In this document: positions 7,797-16,428 of the stretch, piece after piece
How the letters are laid out: each line of letters starts with the position of its first letter
Numbering within the stretch: the stretch's first letter is position 1
Origin: Veillonella criceti
GTDB taxonomy: Bacteria; Bacillota; Negativicutes; Veillonellales; Veillonellaceae
DNA: 64,000 nucleotides
Direction: 5' to 3'
NCBI RefSeq assembly: GCF_900460315.1
Contig: NZ_UHIO01000001.1
Location: 210,001 to 274,000 of the forward strand
Position numbers and translations under genes: made by a program
Notes under the pieces: generated by a model
Databases searched by the model: none
The model's input: the letters and a program-made list of their open reading frames with translations, nothing else
Told to the model about the DNA's origin: nothing

Positions 7797-8627
7797 GTGG
7801 AAAAAGTGCGACGCGTCGAGCGCATGGTAGCGCTTACTAAACTGTTAGTGGATTCTCCGCAAGAATTGATATCTTTACGCTATTTTTGCGAATTCTTTGA
7901 TATTGCTAAATCAACATTGAGCGAAGACTTGAGCAGTGTAAAAGCATCATTACAACATTTTTCATTAGGCACCATTGAAACAGTGGCTGGTGTAGCAGGC
8001 GGTGTTCGTTTTATTCCGTATCGCCAAGGTGAACGGGCCTTTGCCGTTCTTAAGGAAGTGCAACAACGTTTACAGGAACCTGACCGAGTTATTCCTGGAG
8101 GCTTTTTATATATGTCTGATATTTTATATGATTGGCATATTACGAGTCGTTTAGGGGAAATCTTTATGACTCGTTTTGCGGAACGTCAACCGGATTATAT
8201 TATGACAGTAGAAACGAAGGGGATTCCTTTAGCTGTTATGGTAGCACGAGCTTTTAATAAACCTCTTGTAATTGCTCGCCGTGATAGTAAGGTAACAGAA
8301 GGGTCGTCGATTAGTATTAATTATGTAACGGGCTCATCGCGACGTATTCAAACTATGTCACTGACTAAACGTGCTATTCCACCTAAATCAAAAGTATTAC
8401 TTATCGATGACTTTATGAAAGCTGGTGGAACGGCTAATGGTATGAAAGAATTGGTTACCGAGATGGGTGGCACTGTTGTAGGTACGGGTGTTTTAGTAGC
8501 AACGGCGACACCAGGCCCTAAAGTAGTCGGTGATTATGAAGCTTTATTAGTATTAAATGGAGTTGACGAAGTGACTCGCACAGTTGATATAGAACCTGTA
8601 TATTGTAAGCCTGATGAGGAGGCCTAA
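7797..8627 (+). CDS. purR: Purine operon repressor PurR
   Basis: DNA-binding repressor of purine biosynthesis genes, released by PRPP in the B. subtilis paradigm. The N-terminal winged helix (about residues 1-72, ISLRYFCEFFDIAKSTLSEDL) is followed by a phosphoribosyltransferase-like domain. That domain has the PRPP-binding loop VLLIDDFMKAGGTANGM (about residues 199-215). The GTG start at 7797 sits 6 bases after AAGGAGG. The frame is open further upstream, but no ribosome binding site supports a longer form. The 276 aa are typical. It overlaps glmU by one base (TAATG), as in a purR-glmU-prs-pth cluster shared with B. subtilis. Confidence 0.95.
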   Translation: MEKVRRVERMVALTKLLVDSPQELISLRYFCEFFDIAKSTLSEDLSSVKASLQHFSLGTIETVAGVAGGVRFIPYRQGERAFAVLKEVQQRLQEPDRVIPGGFLYMSDILYDWHITSRLGEIFMTRFAERQPDYIMTVETKGIPLAVMVARAFNKPLVIARRDSKVTEGSSISINYVTGSSRRIQTMSLTKRAIPPKSKVLLIDDFMKAGGTANGMKELVTEMGGTVVGTGVLVATATPGPKVVGDYEALLVLNGVDEVTRTVDIEPVYCKPDEEA

Positions 8628-10009
8628 TGATGAAACATATAACATCTTTAATTTTAGCAGCGGGTAAGGGAACTCGCATGAAGTCCAAATTGCCAAAAGT
8701 ATTGCATCCAGTAGCCGGTAAAGCTATGGTGGAACGTGTGTTAGATACAGTTAAAACGCTAGGTACAGAACGGAATATTGTCATCGTTGGTTTTGGTGGT
8801 GAAGCCGTACAAGCGTACTTAGGTGATCAAGCTGAGTTTGTGACACAACAGGAACAAAAAGGAACGGGGCATGCCGTAAAACAGGCGAAACCATTACTTG
8901 GTTCATATGATGGAACCATTTTACTACTTTGTGGAGATACGCCACTAGTGACTAAAGAGTCGCTAGACGCTTTATTAGCCGAACATGAAGCAACCGGTGC
9001 GGCTGCTACGGTGTTGACAGCTCATATGGCAAATCCTACAGGGTATGGTCGTATCATTCGTGATGAGTCTACTGGTAAAGTACTACGCATTGTTGAACAG
9101 AAAGATGGCAAGCCAGAAGAGTTAGCCGTCCAAGAAATTAATACGGGTATGTATGCTTTTGATAGTCAGAAATTATGGCCTTGCTTAGAACAGTTATCTG
9201 ATGATAATGCACAAGGTGAATTGTATATTACGGATGTAGTAGGAATTTTAGTTAATCAGGGCAATCGTGTAAGTGCCTATATGATGGATAATGAAGAAGA
9301 ATCATTAGGCGTTAATTCAAGAGTTCAATTAGCGGAAGCAGAACGCATTTTACGAAACCGCACAAACCGCTACTTTATGGATCAAGGAGTTACGATTATT
9401 GACCCCAATAATACATATATTGCACCTGAAGTAAAAATTGGGGCAGATACAGTCATTTATCCAGGAACTATATTAGAAGGTGAAACTGTAATTGGTGAAG
9501 GTTGTGAAATTGGGCCTCATAGTCGTTTTACCAATGTAATCGTAGGTGATGAGGCAGTTATTCACTTTACTTATGCTCATGATTGTGAAGTTAAAGCGGG
9601 GGCTGATATTGGACCGTATGTTCATTTGCGACCTAATACCGTGATTGGTGAACGCGTTCATATTGGTAACTTTGTAGAAGTAAAAAATAGTATTGTTGGG
9701 GAAGGTACCAAATTCCCTCACCTTTCGTATATTGGCGACAGCGATGTAGGCAGCGGTGTTAATATTGGTTGCGGTACCATTACAGTTAACTATGATGGTA
9801 AAATTAAACATCGTACACATATTGGTGACGGTGCCTTTGTGGGCTGTAATTCTAATCTAGTAGCCCCTGTATCAGTCGGAGATTATAGCTATATTGGCGC
9901 AGGTTCTACGATTACTAAAGATGTACCAAACAAGGCGTTGGCCGTGGGACGTGCGCGTCAAATCGTAAAAGAAAATTGGGTTACTGACGATACGTTTAAG
10001 AAAAAGTAA
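8627..10009 (+). CDS. glmU: Bifunctional GlmU: GlcNAc-1-P uridyltransferase / GlcN-1-P acetyltransferase
   Basis: Makes UDP-GlcNAc for peptidoglycan and lipopolysaccharide in the cytoplasm. The N-terminal pyrophosphorylase domain (about residues 1-230) carries LILAAGKGTRMKSKLPKVLH. The C-terminal left-handed beta-helix (about 250-455) has hexapeptide repeats and the acetyltransferase residues around GPYVHLRPNT and NYDGKIKHRT. The 460 aa match the family. GAGGAGG in the purR tail serves as ribosome binding site, and the start is ATGATG at 8627/8630, translationally coupled to purR. It precedes prs and pth in the conserved order. Confidence 0.97.
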   Translation: MMKHITSLILAAGKGTRMKSKLPKVLHPVAGKAMVERVLDTVKTLGTERNIVIVGFGGEAVQAYLGDQAEFVTQQEQKGTGHAVKQAKPLLGSYDGTILLLCGDTPLVTKESLDALLAEHEATGAAATVLTAHMANPTGYGRIIRDESTGKVLRIVEQKDGKPEELAVQEINTGMYAFDSQKLWPCLEQLSDDNAQGELYITDVVGILVNQGNRVSAYMMDNEEESLGVNSRVQLAEAERILRNRTNRYFMDQGVTIIDPNNTYIAPEVKIGADTVIYPGTILEGETVIGEGCEIGPHSRFTNVIVGDEAVIHFTYAHDCEVKAGADIGPYVHLRPNTVIGERVHIGNFVEVKNSIVGEGTKFPHLSYIGDSDVGSGVNIGCGTITVNYDGKIKHRTHIGDGAFVGCNSNLVAPVSVGDYSYIGAGSTITKDVPNKALAVGRARQIVKENWVTDDTFKKK

Positions 10010-10027
10010 AAAAAGTTGATTACTTTT

Positions 10028-10057
10028 TTGCAATGTAGGTAGCAAATAGTATACAAT
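10028..10057 (+). promoter_or_regulatory. Predicted promoter of prs
   Basis: TTGCAA (10028-10033), an 18-base spacer and TACAAT (10052-10057) in the gap between glmU and prs. It would give prs-pth additional transcription. Confidence 0.45.
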
Positions 10058-10119
10058 AATAAAGAATGAGGTTTGCTAGGAGCAACGAAGTTATTAATAA
10101 GCAAAAGGGGTATTGAATC

Positions 10120-11073
10120 ATGGCATTTGAAGACGGTAAGAAACTTAAAATTTTCACAGGCAATGCAAATCCAGAGTTGGCAAAAGAAATCTGTGATTAC
10201 TTAGGCTTACCTTTAGGCGAAGCATTTGTAGGTCGTTTTAACAATGGCGAAGTTCAAATTATGATTGATGAAAGCGTACGCGGTAAAGATGTTTTTATCG
10301 TGCAACCTACAAGCTATCCTGTGAACGATAATTTAGTAGAATTGTTGGTAATGGCGGATGCATTAAAACGTGCGTCGGCACGCCATATTACAGCAGTTGT
10401 ACCTTATTATGGGTATGCTCGTCAGGATCGTAAAACACGCGGTCGTGAACCAATTACAGCTAAATTGGTAGCTGATTTAATGCAAACAGCAGGGATTACT
10501 CGTTTGGTAACGATTGATCTTCATGCAGGCCAGATTCAAGGCTTCTTTAATGTACCAGTGGATCACTTATTTGGTGCTTCTATTTTGGCTAAATACATTA
10601 ATGAAAAGAATATGGAAGATTTAATTGTTGTATCGCCAGACCTTGGTGGGGTTACTCGTGCTCGTGATTTGGCTGACCGTATTGGTGCGCCTATTGCGAT
10701 TATTGAAAAGAAACGTCCTCAACCAGGTGTAGCTAAGGTTATGAATTTAATTGGTAATGTAGAAGGTAAAAACTGTATCATTATTGATGATATTGTAGAT
10801 ACAGCTGGATCTCTTGTAGAAGGGGCTAAAGCACTTAAAGAATTTGGTGCTAAATCAGTTATGGCCTGTGTAACGCATGCTGTCTTGACTGATCCTGCTT
10901 GTGAACGCATTGCTAATTCAAATATTAAAGAATTGATTGTTACAAATACAATTGATTTACCAGAAGAACATAAATTACCTAATATTACTTCATTATCGGT
11001 AGCGCCTTTATTGGGTGAAGCGATTATGCGTATCTTCCACGAAGTATCGGTAAGTAATTTGTTTGATAAATAA
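10120..11073 (+). CDS. prs: Ribose-phosphate pyrophosphokinase
   Basis: Makes PRPP from ribose 5-phosphate and ATP, feeding purine, pyrimidine, His and NAD synthesis. The 317-aa protein is full length. It shows FNNGEVQ, the ATP-loop [19 protein letters not shown], the histidine-containing [11 protein letters not shown] motif and the PRPP-binding loop [18 protein letters not shown] lies upstream of ATG 10120. The neighbouring purR product senses PRPP, so substrate supply and regulator lie side by side, as in B. subtilis. Confidence 0.97.
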   Translation: MAFEDGKKLKIFTGNANPELAKEICDYLGLPLGEAFVGRFNNGEVQIMIDESVRGKDVFIVQPTSYPVNDNLVELLVMADALKRASARHITAVVPYYGYARQDRKTRGREPITAKLVADLMQTAGITRLVTIDLHAGQIQGFFNVPVDHLFGASILAKYINEKNMEDLIVVSPDLGGVTRARDLADRIGAPIAIIEKKRPQPGVAKVMNLIGNVEGKNCIIIDDIVDTAGSLVEGAKALKEFGAKSVMACVTHAVLTDPACERIANSNIKELIVTNTIDLPEEHKLPNITSLSVAPLLGEAIMRIFHEVSVSNLFDK

Positions 11074-11137
11074 TACGCCTACTGACTGTTTATATCAGTT
11101 GTAGTGCGTTTACTATGAGTATATAAGGATTTAAACA

Positions 11138-11716
11138 GTGAAAATGGTAGTAGGTCTGGGCAATCCAGGCAAAGAGTATGAGAAAACAAAACATAATATA
11201 GGTTTTATGGTAATTGACGCAATGGCAGCTAAAGAGGCGCATACGCCATGGCGTGAAGATTTTAAAGCATTGATTACAACGATTACAATAGATGGTGAGA
11301 AGATTTTATTGGTTAAACCACAAACATTTATGAATGCTAGTGGTGAGTCAGTGGGTCCCTTGATGCGATATTATAAGATAGCACCAGCAGATGTGTATTG
11401 TGTCTATGATGATATGGATTTACCCGTAGGTAAGCTTCGTATTCGTCCTAATGGCAGTGCTGGTGGGCATAATGGTATTAAGTCATTGATTGCCCATATG
11501 GGCACTTCCGAATTTCCTCACTTCCGATTTGGTATTGGTCGTCCCTTGCCACAGTGGACAGTTATAGATCATGTGTTAGCCCCATTTCCAGAAGACCAAC
11601 AGGAAAAGGTAACTAAAGGTATAAAGGCAATGGCGGAGGCTATTTTAGGCACGTTAGAAGTAGGCATTGATAAAGGCATGAATTTATATAATCCTAAAAA
11701 GGGGCGCCGACAATAA
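11138..11716 (+). CDS. pth: Peptidyl-tRNA hydrolase
   Basis: Releases peptides from peptidyl-tRNA that has dropped off ribosomes. The 192-aa sequence has VVGLGNPGKEYEKTKHNIGF with the catalytic His, DDMDLPVG and GSAGGHNGIKSL. I took GTG 11138 because AAGGA ends 8 bases upstream; an in-frame ATG lies two codons later. It is the last gene of the purR-glmU-prs-pth cluster. No strong terminator follows; a separate strong promoter for the next small gene begins about 65 bp downstream. Confidence 0.95.
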   Translation: MKMVVGLGNPGKEYEKTKHNIGFMVIDAMAAKEAHTPWREDFKALITTITIDGEKILLVKPQTFMNASGESVGPLMRYYKIAPADVYCVYDDMDLPVGKLRIRPNGSAGGHNGIKSLIAHMGTSEFPHFRFGIGRPLPQWTVIDHVLAPFPEDQQEKVTKGIKAMAEAILGTLEVGIDKGMNLYNPKKGRRQ

Positions 11717-11782
11717 TTGTTGATTAAGATTGCATTATAATCATAAATATGTTATAATTCCTATCTTTGTAATATAAACCAC

Positions 11783-11811
11783 TTGACAACTTCTATAAAA
11801 TTCGATATAAT
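11783..11811 (+). promoter_or_regulatory. Strong consensus promoter of the small orphan gene
   Basis: TTGACA (11783-11788), a 17-base spacer and TATAAT (11806-11811): a perfect sigma-A consensus. The predicted transcript begins near 11818, leaving a leader of about 180 nt before the start codon at 11998. Confidence 0.8.
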
Positions 11812-11857
11812 TATTCTATTATCCGGAATAGATTGTCAGTGTTAATGCTTGAGGAGG

Positions 11858-12001
11858 ATGAACTTTAAACCCAACAACGTCATAATCTTGAACATTCCTG
11901 AACAGTCGAAATGGGTATGTGGTAATAACCCAACCACTTTTGAGCAGTTGGTTTTAACCCAAACCGCTGTAAGACATTATTACAAGGAGGTTCGATTATG
12001 A
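11858..12001 (+). CDS. Possible 47-codon leader ORF (uncertain)
   Basis: An open frame of 47 codons runs from ATG 11858 to a TGA that overlaps the next start codon as ATGA. It fills most of the 180-nt leader. Against it, the only purine-rich site (GAGGAGG 11851-11857) abuts the ATG directly, too close for normal initiation. The leader also holds three AACCCAA repeats (11868, 11927, 11956) and a hairpin CCAAC/GTTGG (11930-11951), so it may instead be a structured regulatory RNA. The predicted peptide is not recognised. Confidence 0.25.
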   Translation: MNFKPNNVIILNIPEQSKWVCGNNPTTFEQLVLTQTAVRHYYKEVRL

Positions 12002-12195
12002 ACAAAATTAAAAGTTTATCGAACCGCTTATCGGTGCTGGGATATAGTGGTTTCGAGATTTCTCACATTATTAATAACGCCTCAAAAGGCAAAGAATTAA
12101 CGACATTAAGTGGCAGACAGCTACGACATGTTATTCAGCAAATGGAAAAATATGTAACGCTTGGTACGCAATATGCGGCCGCTTATAGCAAATAA
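11998..12195 (+). CDS. Small conserved-looking protein of unknown function
   Basis: A 65-aa soluble, helix-rich protein with LSNRLSVLGYSGFEISHII and LSGRQLRHVIQQMEKYV segments. There is no signal peptide, membrane segment or cysteine pair. AAGGAGG lies 8 bases before ATG 11998. The gene is monocistronic: a perfect promoter at 11783 is in front and a strong terminator at 12211 behind. A very strong promoter and ribosome binding site for such a short gene suggest an abundant product. I do not recognise the family. Short helical proteins of this kind are often nucleic-acid- or protein-binding adaptors, but nothing here proves that. Confidence 0.75.
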   Translation: MNKIKSLSNRLSVLGYSGFEISHIINNASKGKELTTLSGRQLRHVIQQMEKYVTLGTQYAAAYSK

Positions 12196-12210
12196 GATAG
12201 CGTAAGACAC

Positions 12211-12243
12211 AGGAGACTATACGGAGTTATAGTCTCCTTTTTT
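12211..12243 (+). terminator. Terminator of the small orphan gene
   Basis: AGGAGACTATA pairs with TATAGTCTCCT around a CGGAGT loop and is followed by a T-run. Confidence 0.92.
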
Positions 12244-12343
12244 CGATATAAATAATTAACTAATATAGCATAAATTAACTAATATACATAAAATAATTAA
12301 TATACATAAAATAAGTAAGCGAAGGAATATAATGGAGGATTGC

Positions 12344-12847
12344 ATGTTTATACGACAAAATACTAAAGTTCGTAAACAGCGTTCGTTGCCACCAAGGACA
12401 CGCCGAAAACCTCGAATGGGTATGTCCGTGAAATGTATGATTTTTTGCGATGGTGATGTATTGCTTTTACAAAAAAAAGATAGAGAAGGACTGAGACCTT
12501 GGGAATTTCCTGGTGGTGGTCTTGAATTTGGCGAAGATTTACATGATGCGGCTTTACGAGAAGTGCGAGAAGAAACAGGACTGACTGTTGAATTATTAGA
12601 TGTAGCCGGACTTTGGTCGTATAAAAGGACTAAATTACAGTTTTTGACAGGCGTTATTTTTATTGCTAAAGCAACGAATCGAAATGTTATATTATCTGAT
12701 GAACATACTGATTTTGCTTGGGTTAAACCGGTTGATTTTCATAAATATCGGTTACAAGAGTCCTTGCGCCAAGCCTTAGAGCGGATTCAAATGAGTAATG
12801 AGCGGGGGCAAGAATTACGACAGTATTTTGTAGAGACCTTTAAATAA
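12344..12847 (+). CDS. NUDIX hydrolase
   Basis: Pyrophosphohydrolase of the NUDIX superfamily, probably cleaving a nucleoside diphosphate derivative such as an oxidised dNTP. The substrate cannot be read from sequence. The full Nudix box is present at about residues 56-78: the glycine, FGED, REVREETGL spacing fits GX5EX7REUXEEXGU exactly. The N-terminal 25 residues are basic (KVRKQRSLPPRTRRKPRMG). I chose ATG 12344, 5 bases after GGAGG. ATG 12332, preceded by AAGGA, is a fair alternative. The short A/T-rich repeats at 12250-12315 upstream show nothing else. Confidence 0.88.
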   Translation: MFIRQNTKVRKQRSLPPRTRRKPRMGMSVKCMIFCDGDVLLLQKKDREGLRPWEFPGGGLEFGEDLHDAALREVREETGLTVELLDVAGLWSYKRTKLQFLTGVIFIAKATNRNVILSDEHTDFAWVKPVDFHKYRLQESLRQALERIQMSNERGQELRQYFVETFK

Positions 12848-12967
12848 TGAGTAGTCAGATAGACTATTCTAATAAGACGATTTAATGTAGAGAGTATAGT
12901 TATCATGGATAAAAGGAAAGAAACTGTGTGGCATAATAAGACAACATCCAGGTCTAAGGTGAGGGCT

Positions 12968-14506
12968 ATGATGGATATATCACAAGAGCGAATGCCCTTT
13001 GTAGAAGCTTTAGAAGCTTATACAAAGGCTGGTTTTACAGCGTTTCACACACCAGGCCATAAATTAGGCGTAGGGGCACCTAGTACGTTAAAAGAATGGA
13101 TGAATCCTGCGTTGCCTTATGATTTAGGGGTTATGTATGCTTTAGATGATTTGCATGAACCAGAAGGTGTGCTAAAGGAAGCTCAAGATTTAGCGGCTCA
13201 GCTGTATGGCGCTGAACAAACTTGGTTCTCTATTAATGGCACGACAGCTATTATTGAAGCTATGATTATGGCTGCAGTTGGTCCTGGTGATACGATTATT
13301 ATACCTCGTGAAGCACACCGCTCAGTGATGGGCGGTTTACTTCTGAGTGGCGCTAAACCAGTGTATTTAGAAGGGCGATTTGATGAACGCTGGGGTGTTC
13401 CTTTAGGAACGACCGCTGCGGAAGTGGAAAGAGTGTTTACAGCGCATCCCGAAGCGAAGGCGTTGCTACTTGTTAATCCTAATTATTATGGAATTGCTAT
13501 TGATTTAGAAGCTATCATTGAGATTGCACATGCTCATAATGTAATCGTGCTAGTGGATGAAGCTCATGGAGCCCATTTACCATTTGGTCGTAATTTACCC
13601 CCAAGCGCCTTGGCTTGCGGAGCTGACATAGTGGCACAAAGTACCCATAAATTAGTTGGCTCCTTGACACAAACTTCGATGCTTCATTGCCAAGGGCCAA
13701 GAGTAAATCGACGGCGTTTGACACAGGTTCAGCAGGTATTACAGAGTACAAGCCCTAATTATATTTTCTTAGCTTCCTTGGATATGGCGCGTCATCAATT
13801 GGCTACAGAAGGCGCTAAATTAGTTGGACAGGCTGAGGCATTGGCGCATCAATTACGGCAGGCTTTGCAGGCTATTCCAGGCATTGCTGTACCAGAAGCA
13901 AGTGATTTTTCAGATATTTTTGCGTATGACCAGACTAAAGTATTAATCGATTTTAAAGCGTTAGGCTTAACCGGTGGTGAAGCGGAGCGTTTACTTCGTC
14001 GTGAAGGTATCGAAGTGGAATTAGTGCAAGGCTACCATGTGCTTGTATTAATTACTATCGGTGATACATTAGGTTCAATAAATCAGCTTGTTGAGGCGGT
14101 TCGTCATATAGCGTATAGGGTAATTTCACAAGAGACTGCTGAAATTAATTCAGATAATCAATCGTTCACAAGTGTAGATGGTGAAATGAAACAGACACTA
14201 AGTGGTGAAGATACGCCACAGGATGTGGCGATTGAGAGTACTAAACTACCGGTGCCAGAGGTTGTGCTGACACCACGTGAAGGATTTTATCGTCCTGTTA
14301 TTAGTGTGCCATTAGCGACTGCAATAGGTCGTATCTGTGGTGAAACGATTAGCTATTATCCGCCTGGTATTCCCTTCATTGCTGTAGGTGAACGGATAAC
14401 GCCCGCTGTGGTAGAATATATAAGAGAACGGCAAGCCTTAGGATATATACCTAATGGTAGTGCTGATAAATCATTGACGATGATTCAAGTAATTGAGGAT
14501 ATATAG
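12968..14506 (+). CDS. PLP-dependent Orn/Lys/Arg decarboxylase family protein (YaaO/SpeA-like)
   Basis: Fold-type I PLP enzyme of the basic amino acid decarboxylase family, about 512 aa. Signatures are AFHTPGHKLG near the N-terminus, FSINGTTAIIEAMI, the VDEAHGAH Asp motif and the PLP-lysine segment AQSTHKLVGSLTQ. The C-terminal small domain (ETISYYPPGIPFIAVGE) is also present. Its substrate (arginine, lysine or ornithine) cannot be decided. I chose ATG 12968 because AAGGTGAGG precedes it; ATG 12905 would add 21 residues without a good ribosome binding site. The position just before tmk copies the yaaO-tmk order of B. subtilis. It overlaps the tmk leader, so the two are coupled. Confidence 0.9.
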   Translation: MMDISQERMPFVEALEAYTKAGFTAFHTPGHKLGVGAPSTLKEWMNPALPYDLGVMYALDDLHEPEGVLKEAQDLAAQLYGAEQTWFSINGTTAIIEAMIMAAVGPGDTIIIPREAHRSVMGGLLLSGAKPVYLEGRFDERWGVPLGTTAAEVERVFTAHPEAKALLLVNPNYYGIAIDLEAIIEIAHAHNVIVLVDEAHGAHLPFGRNLPPSALACGADIVAQSTHKLVGSLTQTSMLHCQGPRVNRRRLTQVQQVLQSTSPNYIFLASLDMARHQLATEGAKLVGQAEALAHQLRQALQAIPGIAVPEASDFSDIFAYDQTKVLIDFKALGLTGGEAERLLRREGIEVELVQGYHVLVLITIGDTLGSINQLVEAVRHIAYRVISQETAEINSDNQSFTSVDGEMKQTLSGEDTPQDVAIESTKLPVPEVVLTPREGFYRPVISVPLATAIGRICGETISYYPPGIPFIAVGERITPAVVEYIRERQALGYIPNGSADKSLTMIQVIEDI

Positions 14507-14517
14507 TGAGGTGTAAT

Positions 14518-15198
14518 ATGGGTCGACTAATCATTATCGAAGGTGGTGACGGTAGTGGTAAAGCTACACAAACTGCATTATTGCAAGAGCGTTTAGTAGC
14601 TGAAGGATATGCCGTGAAAGCAGTGAGCTTTCCAAACTATGACAGTCCGGCTGCTATGCCCGTAAAAATGTATTTAGCAGGTGATTTTGGTAAAAATCCC
14701 AGTGATGTGAATCCATTTGTGGCAAGTAGTTTATATGCAATCGATCGCTTTGCCTCATTTCGTATGGAGTGGCAAACCTTTTATGAAGAAGGGGGCATTA
14801 TTTTAGCAGATCGCTATACGACTTCTAACATGGTACACCAAATGGTAAAGTATGAAGAGGCGGTAGCGAGGCGTGAGTTTTTAGATTGGTTGGAAGATTT
14901 TGAATTTGTGAAGTTTGGCTTACCAAGACCCGATTTAGTGTGTTTATTAGATATGCCGTTGGCCGCTAGTGAAGCGTTAATGCGTGATCGCAAACATAAG
15001 ACGGGAGGGGCTACGGGAGATATTCACGAACGTGATCATGAATATTTAGTACGTGTTCATGCGGCCTATGATGAATTGGTGGCACGATATGATTGGCAAC
15101 GGATTGCTTGTACTGATGAAGCGTATTCCTTGCGCTCCATAGAAGCTATTCATGAAGATGTATATGAGAAGGTAAGTGCTGTATTAGCTACACTTTAA
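14518..15198 (+). CDS. tmk: Thymidylate kinase
   Basis: Phosphorylates dTMP to dTDP for DNA synthesis. The P-loop IEGGDGSGKATQ is at about residues 6-17. The DRYTTSN motif follows, and a lid-like region is rich in basic residues (MRDRKHKTGG). The 226-aa length is typical. ATG 14518 follows GAGGTG, and the upstream GTG 14506 overlaps the previous stop codon without a site of its own. A break with two hairpins separates it from holB, although the gene order tmk-holB is conserved. Confidence 0.92.
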   Translation: MGRLIIIEGGDGSGKATQTALLQERLVAEGYAVKAVSFPNYDSPAAMPVKMYLAGDFGKNPSDVNPFVASSLYAIDRFASFRMEWQTFYEEGGIILADRYTTSNMVHQMVKYEEAVARREFLDWLEDFEFVKFGLPRPDLVCLLDMPLAASEALMRDRKHKTGGATGDIHERDHEYLVRVHAAYDELVARYDWQRIACTDEAYSLRSIEAIHEDVYEKVSAVLATL

Positions 15199-15245
15199 TT
15201 GATTATTTTAGTGATATCTTGGCTCCTAGATGGACATAGCTATTC

Positions 15246-15283
15246 GGGAAACGAACTTAGTTGCCACTCAGTAGGGGTTTCCC
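15246..15283 (+). terminator. Hairpin after tmk (possible terminator)
   Basis: GGGAAAC pairs with GTTTCCC across a 24-base loop and is followed by TTTAT. It looks weaker than the one at 15302-15344. Confidence 0.45.
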
Positions 15284-15301
15284 TTTATCGGTTGTTTTTT
15301 A

Positions 15302-15344
15302 GGGCCTTTACGGTATATAATAATATATTGTAAAGGTCTTTTTT
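15302..15344 (+). terminator. Terminator between tmk and holB
   Basis: GGCCTTTAC pairs with GTAAAGGTC (one G-T pair) across an AT-rich loop and is followed by T6. Confidence 0.75.
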
Positions 15345-15384
15345 ATGAAGATTTTACAAGGAGAAACATTGCGTAGGAGGGGCT

Positions 15385-16428
15385 ATGTCGTATTTTGATC
15401 AAGTCATTGGGCAACGTTCAATTATTACTCATTTAACAACATTGGTTGAACGTGGCACATTGCCACATAGTTTATTATTATATGGTGAACAGGGCTTAGG
15501 TAAACTAAATACGGCAATCGGCTTGGCGTCCTTATTGATAGGTCGTCCTGTTTTTTCACCTGATGGAGGGGCTACTTTTTTAGAAGCCGTATCATCAGCC
15601 CGTATGACCGATGGTGAATCGGAGAAGAAAACAGAAGCCGAAGGGTTACCTCTTTATATTGATCATGGTGAAGCCTTTTGGTTGCGTCCTATGAAGTCTG
15701 TATTAAAAGTAGAACAGTGGTACGAGTTGCTTACCTCCTATTTAGGGCGGACTAGTGAAAGTCGTCGTGTGGTTATTGTAGAGGATTTTCAGACTGCTAA
15801 TGCGGTGATGGCTAATGCGATGCTTAAGACGATTGAAGAACCACCAGCGAATGTTTTTTTTCTTATTATTACGAATCAAATAGCTACGGTATTACCTACT
15901 ATTAAGTCGCGTTGTATGTTAGTTCCGTTTGGCCCTGTGTCTGATACTGAGATTGCCACAGCTCTTGCCAAAGAGGGCATACAAGGTGATTTAAGACAAG
16001 CTTTAGGGGCTGGACAAGGCAATCCAGCACTTGTTCGTGAATTGGCGTTAAAAGGGTCGTTACCCCTTTTAGAACAGGCCATGAAGATTATGGAAGGATT
16101 ACCGAAGCGATTATTTTTTACGCAATTAAGTTTGCAAACTGAGGCATTAAATCGTGATGACATGCGTGAATTGATGGGGTGGTTACGACTGTTAGCTCGC
16201 GATATGATGGCATTGCGTGTTGGTGCCCCTGATGAAGTATTACAGTGTCCTTTGCAGAAAGCACGAATGTTGGCTATTTTAGATAGTTGGCGTGTGAAAT
16301 CATTATTGGCGGTAGAGCGTGAAACTTTAGCCGCTGAAGAGGCACTTCGATTATATGTAAAAGCAGGTTTAGTCATGGATGGCGTGTTGATCGCGCTACG
16401 ACAAGCCCTAAAGGAGGACACCCAGTGA
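15385..16428 (+). CDS. holB: DNA polymerase III delta' subunit
   Basis: Clamp-loader AAA+ subunit of the replicative polymerase. The sequence has IGQRSIITHL, the P-loop-like GEQGLGKLNTA (about residues 34-44), TIEEPPAN and the SRC motif (IKSRCMLVPFG). The four zinc-knuckle cysteines usual in delta' are not seen, because a short charged insert (TDGESEKKTEAEG) occupies that region. The start ATG 15385 follows AGGAGG. It overlaps ricT by four bases and lies in the tmk-holB-ricT-yabB-rsmI order of B. subtilis. Confidence 0.93.
   Translation: MSYFDQVIGQRSIITHLTTLVERGTLPHSLLLYGEQGLGKLNTAIGLASLLIGRPVFSPDGGATFLEAVSSARMTDGESEKKTEAEGLPLYIDHGEAFWLRPMKSVLKVEQWYELLTSYLGRTSESRRVVIVEDFQTANAVMANAMLKTIEEPPANVFFLIITNQIATVLPTIKSRCMLVPFGPVSDTEIATALAKEGIQGDLRQALGAGQGNPALVRELALKGSLPLLEQAMKIMEGLPKRLFFTQLSLQTEALNRDDMRELMGWLRLLARDMMALRVGAPDEVLQCPLQKARMLAILDSWRVKSLLAVERETLAAEEALRLYVKAGLVMDGVLIALRQALKEDTQ

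Noticed and set aside
11844-11867. 7-codon leader peptide (ATG CTT GAG GAG GAT GAA CTT TAA)
   Set aside because: It has no ribosome binding site and no run of regulatory codons, so no attenuation peptide is supported.
15876-16421. 181-codon minus-strand frame opposite holB
   Set aside because: It is a shadow of the well-supported holB gene, with no ribosome binding site or domain.
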